This document shows, in pieces, positions 32,101 through 44,100 of a DNA stretch of 64,000 bases (position 1 is its first letter; each line of letters starts with the position of its first letter). A program made the position numbers and the translations under genes. The DNA comes from Leuctra nigra. Its lineage: Eukaryota > Arthropoda > Insecta > Plecoptera > Leuctridae. A model generated the notes under the pieces. It was not told the DNA's origin and did no database searches. It saw only the letters and a list, made by a program, of their open reading frames with translations. The stretch is taken from positions 13,854,316-13,918,315 of the forward strand of contig OW203768.1 of the NCBI GenBank assembly GCA_934045905.1. Reading direction: 5' to 3'.

Positions 32101-35100
32101 CAGTTTACGCCGTCCCGACTAGTGTTGGCAACGTGAAAAATTTTCATTGAAAATTTTCAGTGAAATGAAATTTTTCATGAAAATTTTTACAGCCATGTGA
32201 AAATATTCATACAATTATTTTATTATTTTAATATTTTTCAACCAATTTTTTAAAATTTTTAATAAGTAACACATGTCATAACATATTTATGTACTAATTG
32301 CCATCCTAGGTTGTATCAAATCAACATTAAGAGCTTCTCATCAGAAATTAAAATTATTAAATTTTTATAATCTTTTTTCAACTACCTATTATTTTTCAAT
32401 TTTCAATAATAACACATGTCATACACATAAAACATATTTTAATTTAATAAAATAATATGTTTGTCAAATTTTGATTTTGAGAATATCCTTACTGTAGCAC
32501 TCATTTATGCGGCTTATGAACTACTTCCTATTATCGATTATTATATATAAATTATTATAATTTGTACCTCAAATCCCTAATTTCATGAATATATATGGAT
32601 GTATTCAATGTATTCCAAGACAAATCTATTAGAACCGTCTGCACATTTCACATACATTGTTTTGCCACGAAAACAGCGCACAAAAGCGTGTTTTCAAGTA
32701 TTTTCAAGTTTTTCAAAATTTTCAAGATTTTTTTTTTCATGAAAATTGCCAACACTAGTCATGACACAGGATAAGTTTTTAATTAATAACTAAATATTCA
32801 ACAAATCTCTTGCTCATCATTACCAGCCACAAAGCATCCCGAACCAAGGAGCACAAGAGGGCGAAGGACGCCGTCTGCAACCGGGTCAATAAATCACCCG
32901 TTCAGGGGAAGGGTCCCCCCCCCATCCCCGTTTCCAAATCACAACTTCGCGAGAAAGATCGCCAGTAAAATAGAAAATAAAACACAATACGAATCTCAAA
33001 AGGAACAAGATTAGATTCCAGAATGAGATGTTGCAATGAATGTATTGTCCCTTCAAAACTGCACCAAAACGAATGACCTGCTACCACGACAGGAAGGGAA
33101 TCGAGTACGAGGGTTGGCAAAAACAGAGCGTCCTTGACATACAAAATTGCACCCAGTTCGTGAAATCCATAGTTTGAAACTAAGTCAATGTTTCTTGTTT
33201 TAAATTTAAAAGAGATGCCAATTGTTTTCAACCTTTTCCAGATAATAAAAATGACAACTGTTTCTAAACCTGTATTGTCCAGAATTAGTTCATTTAAAAA
33301 GTTAATTTTTAATTTTTATTCGGGCCGGGCAAATTGTGAAAATCCCGTAGAATCCACACAAAACGGTGTAATTTCTTGGGAAATGTACACTCGGCCAAAC
33401 AAAACTTGAACGTTGGCCAAATTTGAATGACTGCTGGTCATGTCCCATAACCAATAAAAGCTTGTTATTATCATTGAAATGTGAGGTATAGTACGTCCAG
33501 CGAGCGTGTAGCCTTTCCTTTCATAAGATGAGCAGTATTGTTCGACCCTTGTTCGACAGTTAAGCTCTGACAAGATACAACTCTTTTTATGACCTGCCAC
33601 CCCTTCCACCTACACTGTTGCCATTTTAAACAACTTTCCTTGAATTTTAAAAGCCAACTGCATTGAAAGATATTTGGCACCACAACAAAACAACCCATTC
33701 CAGAACACCTGCAGTCGTTGAGAGATATTTACAACCGCACACGCGTCAAAACACTCAGGATTACAAGCTAAACCCATTGTTGAATTTTACACAGCATTTG
33801 CTGAACTGGCTACACGCTCACTGGACGTACTGTAACCTTCTTGAGTGAGACAATGAGATCGCTTAGACTGACTTCTGATGGTGCGATCTTACATTGATCA
33901 GCCTATCCAGATTTATTGAACGTTCAAGTTTTGTTTTGCCAAGTGTACATAGGTTTACCCCAAGGTGTCTATAAGTCAACTTATATAGACACCTTGGGTT
34001 TACCCCGTTCAATAAACTTTTCAGTTACCAAACGTCCACTTTCCAGTAGCCTGATTGGTTGATTCTTTTTGCCCGTTGGAGTGGACTTTTGACAGCTTAC
34101 AAATTGTAAAGAACGCATAAAATATATCCAGAAATGGAACATTTTGTGTGGCTTCAATCTCACTTCTTTTGTGATCGTAGATAGTAGGGAGAGGGACCAT
34201 AATTTATCGGGGCTGTGCCGCTGGTCCCACTATTTTTTGAAATATCTACATATCATCGGCTCTCCCAATTTTCCCTGGAGACTCCAATATCCGGCCGGCG
34301 AGAACGAGAGAGATGGAGGGTCAATCCCACCACCCTCTCGATCACCGCGATCACCACCTCGGCAATCCCACCGCCGCCCGGCGGCGCCGGCGTCCGAAAC
34401 ATGGCGTGCCAAGACACACTCTGATCTTAGATCGCCGTCAGATAGCCGACGGAGGCGATCGCGTGCTCGCCGGGATGGAGGGTGGGTGGAGGCGTTGGGG
34501 CTCACCTTGACCTCGTCGTGATCGATCAGCATCGATTCGAGCCGCATTATCCGTGGTGGCGAAATCACTCGCGTTTTATATCCGCACACCAGATGGCGCA
34601 AATGTCTCGCGCGCGCTGACGGGATCTGGAACAAAGATGTGTGGGATATTAACGACGCACGTTCTGCAGCGATTCCAAGGATGATTGGATGTGATGCAAT
34701 GTGCAATACACGCACGCGCATCCATGGGAAAGATGTTTCTCTGACCTTGGAATGGTTCGCTTTCGCGAGAGTACGGACGAGGAAAAACAACTTCTTATTC
34801 GTGATGAGCGAGTGGCCAAAAGTGTTTTCATGAATTTTTGTTTAGTTGTTTTCTTTTGAAAATCCCAACCATAACTTATCATTCTGTACATCAGAAGCAG
34901 AAGGCCGGGAGTCCATTTCAATGGTTCTTCAAAATCCTTCATCCAATCGTAAAATTTTGTAACTGGCGAAATGAGTCATTTTGAAAGAAACGAGTGTGCA
35001 ACCAAAAATCAATAAAATGGACTTTCAGATTTCTGCTTAGTAGATTTAGCATTGTTGCTAGAGATAGGTACCTACCACTGTATACCGTCAATTGTAACAA

Positions 35101-38100
35101 TTGACGGTAATCAATTGATTGACGGTAAATGGGATAATTGGCATCAAATAATGGGCCCGAAAAACGGCGGGACTTTACACGTGTTTTTTACAAAATAAAA
35201 TTACAAGAAAAATATGAAAAAATATAAAAAAGCCTCTCTCTAAATTTACATCGCTAATAATAGCATATTTTAATTTTCTTTCCCAATGCAATTTTGATTT
35301 TTTTCCCACACGTTATTAACATTTGTTTAAATTACAAATTGCACTTTTAAATAGAAGGCTATTTGTGAAACAATCAAGATAATTTTTTGAAAGTTAAAAC
35401 TCGGTAAAAACCCACCGTCACCCCGTCACCCTGTTCAAAATCTGGTGTAGGTAGGATAATTTGGTAACTAATCGTTTTAGCGCTTGCTGGTGATAGATGA
35501 ACTTCGCAAGCACCAAGGTACATTACTGCCGACCTTGGCGTTTTCTCCTGGCAGCACCGCTCAACAATCGCATAATATACTGCACTTTACTTGACGTAAT
35601 CCCTGGCCTGGCAACTCGAGCTGGCGGGGGCGGAGGCAACTGGCATAGCTGTCACGCAAAACAAAAGACACGTACGCGTTTTCATTCATGTTGGTCGAGT
35701 AGAATGTGCTCGTGTGTCGAAGGGAGATAATATTTCTATGGCATTTACATTCCTGTCAGTGATGTTTGGAACGCTCTGTTACGTCGAGTGAGCGATGGCA
35801 CAAGTGATGACCGACGGTGTATATTTTTTTTCTTGGTTTTTGCTCCAAAAAAATACCATGTTGCAAATCAGTCGTGATTTATCAGATTCTTGTATTTTCT
35901 TTACGAGTTTCGAGTTTTTGGTAACTATTAAATCTAATGTTCAACATTTTACACACTATGATTAGCGCTTTTTTATAACAACATTTGATAGGGGCATTGA
36001 TTTTTAGTTGTTACCTCTAGACATTTTGTACAGTCGTGGAAACTGACCCATATCAGAAACATGTTTTTATGGAGCAGAGAGAGATAGAGTTTAACTATCT
36101 AATTTCCACGACTGTACGTACCCTCATACCCTAAAAAATCACAATCGCAATCGAAAATGTGTGTAAATACTAAATACACAACTCAATCGAACTCGATCAT
36201 GGTTCAAATCTCGAGTGAGTTGTAACGCGATCGAAATCCGAATCATAATTGAATTCAAGGTCAAACAAAAGAAATCATGAATTTTAAAACAAATAGGTAA
36301 CTTACAGAATCATGCTCTAATTTGCATAAGAACAATTTTAAAGTTTAACTTTATGCTTGCCGCCATTTTGATTTCGATTGCCTTTGAACTGGATCAAGAT
36401 GGCAGTGTGAAAGGGTATTACAAAAGTATTGAGTGTATCTCAGAGGTAGATGGCCCGATGTCCGTTTGGATCATTCTCGAGGTAAACTCAAAATCAGTAT
36501 AATTCTGTTGTCTTGTCATCCAATCATATTTGTAATTTAGTGACGCTGTCAATTTGTAAGAGAATGATTCAATATAACTGGAACTGTTAACTTCACTCAA
36601 ATTGAATGATAGTGCGAAACATAAAATCGAGAAAATTGACTTAGGGCCTTCTACCTCTCACTCTGACTCTTAAGTACATATTGTATTTCGCCAATTGTCA
36701 TCACATTTTACTAGCAACTTTGTATTACCTATATGTAAAAAAAATGATTCAATACATGGTATGTAGTCCACTCATAATTTTCTATCTGAGGAGTTTACAA
36801 GTAAAGTAGGTACAACAATTTGAATTTAGCCGGTAAAAATCGAGCCATACGATGAATACGGTTCCCTTGGGAACTTAATTTACTCTTTTTCGTCCGCACT
36901 ATTTTACTACCTAGCTGCCTAATTTTCTATTCCATGTAATATAGTGGATCGTAAAAACAGACCCTTTTATGTCTACTGGCACCGAACAATAAATAAATAC
37001 CTCTAAATAATTTAGGCAACTTAGTAGCCGAATAAAACAAATTTTTACTTACAAACATCTTCAGGTTTATTATAATTATTTTCTCTGTAAATTAACTCCA
37101 GACAATTTAGCTTCTGTAAAAAGGTCAGCTTTTCGATCATAAGATAGCATGGACAAAAAGCGCAATTGCTTGCCAGTATTTGTTCAGAAACTGACCCATA
37201 TCAGAAACATGTTTTTATGGAGCAGAGAGAGATAGAGTTTAACTATCTAATTTCCACGACTGTACGTACCCTCATACCCTAAAAAATCACAATCGCAATC
37301 GAAAATGTGTGTAAATACTAAATACACAACTCAATCGAACTCGATCATGGTTCAAATCTCGAGTGAGTTGTAACGCGATCGAAATCCGAATCATAATTGA
37401 ATTCAAGGTCAAACAAAAGAAATCATGAATTTTAAAACAAATAGGTAACTTACAGAATCATGCTCTAATTTGCATAAGAACAATTTTAAAGTTTAACTTT
37501 ATGCTTGCCGCCATTTTGATTTCGATTGCCTTTGAACTGGATCAAGATGGCAGTGTGAAAGGGTATTACAAAAGTATTGAGTGTATCTCAGAGGTAGATG
37601 GCCCGATGTCCGTTTGGATCATTCTCGAGGTAAACTCAAAATCAGTATAATTCTGTTGTCTTGTCATCCAATCATATTTGTAATTTAGTGACGCTGTCAA
37701 TTTGTAAGAGAATGATTCAATATAACTGGAACTGTTAACTTCACTCAAATTGAATGATAGTGCGAAACATAAAATCGAGAAAATTGACTTAGGGCCTTCT
37801 ACCTCTCACTCTGACTCTTAAGTACATATTGTATTTCGCCAATTGTCATCACATTTTACTAGCAACTTTGTATTACCTATATGTAAAAAAAATGATTCAA
37901 TACATGGTATGTAGTCCACTCATAATTTTCTATCTGAGGAGTTTACAAGTAAAGTAGGTACAACAATTTGAATTTAGCCGGTAAAAATCGAGCCATACGA
38001 TGAATACGGTTCCCTTGGGAACTTAATTTACTCTTTTTCGTCCGCACTATTTTACTACCTAGCTGCCTAATTTTCTATTCCATGTAATATAGTGGATCGT

Positions 38101-41100
38101 AAAAACAGACCCTTTTATGTCTACTGGCACCGAACAATAAATAAATACCTCTAAATAATTTAGGCAACTTAGTAGCCGAATAAAACAAATTTTTACTTAC
38201 AAACATCTTCAGGTTTATTATAATTATTTTCTCTGTAAATTAACTCCAGACAATTTAGCTTCTGTAAAAAGGTCAGCTTTTCGATCATAAGATAGCATGG
38301 ACAAAAAGCGCAATTGCTTGCCAGTATTTGCCCCCCCCCCCCCCCCCTCGTGTAAAGTCTCCCACACAATACAAAACTGCAAACGCTCCTGGTGTAATGT
38401 CAGAGGGTTGCTACCGTGACCTTTCTCGTCCTTCTAATTGGCCAGGTGTAAGAGAGGTCAGAGTTCACGGGGGACAACCAATGGTGAGCACCAAAAGTCA
38501 GAACTCAGTGCTGTAGTGTATCACAAACGCCCGCGCTAAAACTGTGGGCGATACAAAAGGTCACCCGCAAGGGGGGGTTTTGAGGGGCACGATGGGGGGG
38601 GGGGGGCATACGATACTGACTATGTGCCTATCCCTCGGGCATAGCGACCAGAGTATCGATAATGTTGAAAAGATATGAGTTGAGCCAAAAAAGAGTGAAG
38701 CAGTACTACAATGCCATTGCTACCACGATAGATAGCAGCACAAAAACGATTTTTTTTTATTATTAATGTTAGGAACTGGTGAAAGTTGATAACGCCGGGA
38801 ACGGGACAGTTTTTGAGACTTTTTATCGGTAGATTATTTTCAAATGCTGTTTGATGATAAGAACTGAGAAATGAAATATACCGACCAAAAAATGTATTGC
38901 AGCAACCTTGCGATATGTATTTCCTGTTTTCGATTGCTTCCCCGAACTGTATGAATGATGGAATTAAGTTGAGCACGAGATAATAATATCAATGCCAGAT
39001 TGATACAATTTTCAGCACATTTTATTGAAGTATAAAAATGTTTTTAACTTTTTGAGGTAAAGTTGAAGCCCTATGAACATCGTGTAATTAATCAAATGCC
39101 AAGAGATAAATTGCACGTCTAAACGAACCTCCCTTGCACAAAGCATCCAAAAAGCCATCGCGCGTAGCAATATTCCTCTGCCACGGCACTTTTACTTTGT
39201 TCGTGGCAAGCAAATCGATGACGATACTCCAGATAAAGGTAAACAAAGTAAGATAAACACGATCTGCGGCGCAACCCTTTCAACCTCTTGACAAAAGCCG
39301 ACGCACACATTTACCTAGGTTACAAAAACAATAACTCTACGTGACTCTGCGTATAAAGTTTATGCGGCATTTCTAGATAATAATGCCTTGTCAAAATACG
39401 ACAGAATGCAAGCAATGATACTAACTAGAGGTAATTTTTGAGCGAACTTGCAGAATTTGTTATAATAGGCAGATGCAACAAAGAATGTTATGGCTATACG
39501 AGCAACCCACCTTGATACTAGATGACAACAGGTGACCTTCTAGAATATAACGAAGCCAGGTGTATACGAGATAAACTGGCTTGACAATAGAAGATCGAAG
39601 TATATGATTTATTCTCTTCTTTCCTCCTTTCCCCCTCAATGATGGTCAAAAGTGAACCTGCTGCCTCGAATGATCTCCTGTCACTAGTTTTGTTCCCTAG
39701 CAGCGGGACTCTGGAAGCAAGAACTCCCGATATCCAGATTCTACTACCCTTGGCACCGAACATAGGGGTGGGCTTCTCCTATAGGTCCGCGTCGGCGCGA
39801 CACGCGAATTTTACTTTCGATGTAGCGAAACGGGGAGTCGCTCCCGAAATGGCATGGCAATTGCGTCTCGCATCTGTCAAAATGTGAAGGAGGGAATGCT
39901 TTTCAGACAAAGTAGAATTGTCAGATACAATTTTTTATGTACCTACCTAGTGTAAACTATTTATGTGTTAAATTATGTCTAATTTAACAAAGTACTACTA
40001 TTCATGAAAAATTCTAGTGAGACGCTTTTCGGAAAAACAATTTTCGTTTCACTACAAAACAATTCTCTCTGAACACGACATTTTATAGGATTCATTTCAA
40101 GCAAGAATGGAAACATTAGAACAAAAGCAAACTATGTGTTGCAGTTTGTACAACATTTTGCCACCTTTTCTATTGTGAATAAACTATTTACTGTGCTATT
40201 ATATGCAATTTATAGGCGACGCTAATCATAATTAGTAATTCAATTTTATTTATGTGCCTACCTTCTTTATGATCCCACGATTTTTATTTCAGATAATACT
40301 GCTAATCAATATTCTTTATTAAAAAGAAACAATTGCTGTACATTATTTATCACCTACTTAACCATGGCAACGACAAAAGTCAGTGCCACTTTGATTGCAA
40401 GAAAACAAGGTTCGGCACTAAACACTGCCTTCTACAATAATTGAGAAGGCGGTGTTTAACAGCGTTAACGACGCACTAAATACAACAGTAAACTTGATTG
40501 ATTATATAAAAGCTGATTACAAGTAATATAAGCCGTTTATTGACGATATTCCCAATTCTGACCGCTAACAAACGAGCAAAATAGTAATGAATATAAAAAT
40601 ATAATGAAATAGCTTTAGCAAGAAAGAAATATTAAAAATATAAAAATGAGAATGTATTACTCTTATTTTAAAATATCGGTAGACCTATGTAATTTCAAAA
40701 TGTATAAAGTACTTATTTAACGTATTTTATTAGGTCAATTACTATTCACCTTGCAAATCTAATATAAAAAAGCACAGTCGTCTTCTGTAGCCAATTTGCT
40801 ACAATACACGTTATTTATGCTGTAAAACTGTTGGAAATCTTCCAGGCTACTTGGTGAATGAAGATCATAGCTTTATTATGTGACACGTTTTGTGAAACAA
40901 TAATGTGTTTTCCAGACTGGTCAAAACGCTCGGCTATAAATACAACACTCGCACAGCACAAAACCAGCACAATCATTGGAAGAACAATTCGCGCCTCTTG
41001 TTAGGAGATGTCCAATTCCAAGTTGAATAATATGCAAGAGGAATGGTTCAATACGCACTAAAAATTAGTGGTTTGACTTGGCCGCCTTTAAATATACCAG

Positions 41101-44100
41101 AATAAGGTACCTATAATATGGATTTTAGACACCTGAGTAAAAATATAATATCTCAAGCCCTATAGGGAAGTTTCATCTTACATAATTTTAACATTAATTT
41201 TAATCATGTTTTTAACATGATTTTAACAAACTAATGTTATCAATGTTACACATTATTCCTATTATGATTATGCTGTATTTTCTCTTTCTATTCATCTGTA
41301 ATCTTTGAATGTTTTAATTTTTATGTACACTCGGCCAAACAAAAATTGAACGTTGACCAAATTTGAATAACTGCTGGTCATGTCCAATCATAACCAATCA
41401 AAGCTTGTTATTATCATTGAAATGTGAGGTCACCTACTAGAGTAAGACAATGAGGTCGCTTAGACTGACTTCTGATGGTGCGATCTTACATTTATCAGCC
41501 TATCAGATTTATTGAATGTTCAATTTTTGTTTGGCCAAGTGTACATACCCTATGACGATTTTCTACATCCTACCGCATCCAAGCTGTAAATGGATCAATA
41601 GAAAATAAAGAACTATGAAACTATGAAACATCATTCATCATTCATCACTGAAGGACTGCTTCAGAGAATGACAGATGTTTTTTAATTTTAAATCATTCCC
41701 CTCAATGCAAGGTCCAAATCACTATAAATATCTTTATTGTAGAGGTCTACATAATCACTTTAAACGTGTGCCATTGTCCTTTTGTTCCTCAGTTCGTTTA
41801 CCTACAATGGGTTAATGGCTTTTTGAGTTATTTAGTCTAAGGCTTTAGTAACCGGGTGTGATGAAAACACCATGTGGCCATGCCAGTGTTGATTTACTGA
41901 TTGACCAAAGCTTTTGCTTGACACCTGGTTGTAGCCGCACTGATAAGAAATGTTTTAATAATACATTTAAATACTTTATTTGGAAGTGCTTTTGGTTGAA
42001 AAAATACAGTGCACAGCTAATGTATAATATTGAAAAATTGTGAAATGATTAAAGAAATAGGTCGGGACACTATTAGAGCGAATAAGGAAAAGGGTCTCGT
42101 GGATATTATAGGACAAGGAATGGTTATTACACGGGATAGGGAGAGGTGAAAGAGAGGATAGGGATGAGAATGTAGAGAAATGAGAGAGGTGAGGCTCACA
42201 GAAGAGAGGGTACACAGAGATAGACAAGAATGCGTTTAAAGCATTGGCAGTGTAGCAGTATTACTAGTTCATATATTTTGTAAAAATTCCATCTTTACTT
42301 CTCGGGGAAGCCAATGCTGAAGTTTTGTACAGTTTTCAGTGTGAGCCATGGTCACACCAAACCCCGACTGATCCATGGACAAATACTCTCCGATCAGTCA
42401 GTCAGTTCATCCATTTTTGATTGCACACAATCTAGTTCTTAGACACTACATGGGCACCAGGATGCTGAGTACGTACCCTGCTCAAAATAAATGTCAAGAT
42501 CTTTTCTTGATAATTTCTGGACAAATTTTTGCCAAGATCTTGTCAAGAGTTTTAAGCATTAGGACCTGGTTCTAGGGCAGGGGTCGGCAACCTGCGGCTC
42601 CGGAGCCGCAAGCGGCTCTTTGGTGGTTCTTGAATGGTTCTTTATAATTTAAATAAAGATCTGGAATCGAAAAAATTTAAAAAGAAACGCCCTGCGGGGC
42701 AACATTTGGTAGTTCATTTCATTCAGTTTGTTCAGTTAAAAGTACTAGAATCACTGTTAAATTGTTGAAATTTAAAAAAAAGGCCCTGCGGGACAACAAC
42801 TTGGGACTTCATCAAAATATCAAAATAAACTTCTCTAGGTAATTCAATTTATTATTTTGGGTGTATTTTATTTGATTGCCTGTACAGCAGCTCACATTAT
42901 AATCTTAAGTAATTTTAATTTTTGTGAAATTGGCTACTTCACCCAAAAAGGTTGCCGACCCCTGTTCTAGGGTAAGAATATGCTCGACTACGACCCGGGT
43001 TCTTGACGACGGATGCCGCAGCCACACTCCTGGGCAGTAACCGACCATAAGAAATAGTGGCGGTCTTCAATCGTTCACTGACAGTTCAATAAATCATCTT
43101 AGTGCAAAGTGTCAGTAAGATATTCATCAGGCTTTTAGAGAATCTGTGCCGAAGTCAATAGTGTGTATTCACTAACTTGTAGGTTGAAACAAACCTGTTT
43201 AAAAAAAAAATTATTGACCAGGGGGCAGGGGTTTTCTGCATGGGTTTTTTCAAAAAACTGTTGCCTATAGAGTGAAGGGTTTTGAATTTGTGCCTTCTAC
43301 TATTAGAGATAATTTTTCAATGAAACAATACTAGCAAGTAAAATTAATTAAATTGCGAGAGAAAATATTAATTCGTGATTAGCAACGTAAATCTAGGGTT
43401 TTAATTAACTTTTAATCCCTTTCTGAGAGATATATTTTTGGCAGTAATGACAGAACCAATTTAGGTAGGAATTTTGGATTTTGATGTTATTCGAATGTGA
43501 ACCAGAAATACAACAATACCCCCCTCCCCCCAAAGGAGGTTTAAAAGGGTCCTACACACAAAATGAGCACGGCAATAGAGGCTACACATAAAGGCTCAAG
43601 CTTCAGGGAGGGAAGGGGGTGTGCACCAATATTTGTGACAACTTGCAACAGGGGGCGTGTGTGGGACTGGGGGGGGGTCTGGAGTTAGTGGGACGCATGT
43701 TCTGATAGACATAAGCAATTTAAATTTCAGTTCATGTGTTGGGCCCTGAAATTTCGCTAAACGCTCAAAATTTAGGGGGGGAGAGTTTCGAGTAGTGTGA
43801 CACAATGTGATGGGGGGGGGGGTCACAATAACCAATTTTTAGCATGACATTCTTTAAGCTAGGCCCCAAATATCCATGCACACCCGTTTGCGGAACCTTT
43901 GCTACATTGCTACCTACTTTCAGTAACTCTTCAGCGGTCTCACAAAGGATGCTCCCTGTTCAGTATCTGCCCCATGCTCGCTACCGAAAGATTAACAACA
44001 GAAGCTCGGGCACTTTGACTGACAAGTCGAAATCTGTGATGTAAATGTACCGAGCGTAGAGCACACCACTGACTCATCACTGAAAGACTTGAGCAGGTGG

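Noticed and set aside
34230..34790. 186-codon minus-strand ORF
   Set aside because: No domain and random-looking composition outside the short stretch around 34506-34630, which has splice signals; only that part is kept as a candidate exon.
36418..37748. Twin 60-codon ORFs
   Set aside because: They are the same ORF in the two tandem units, with no protein features.
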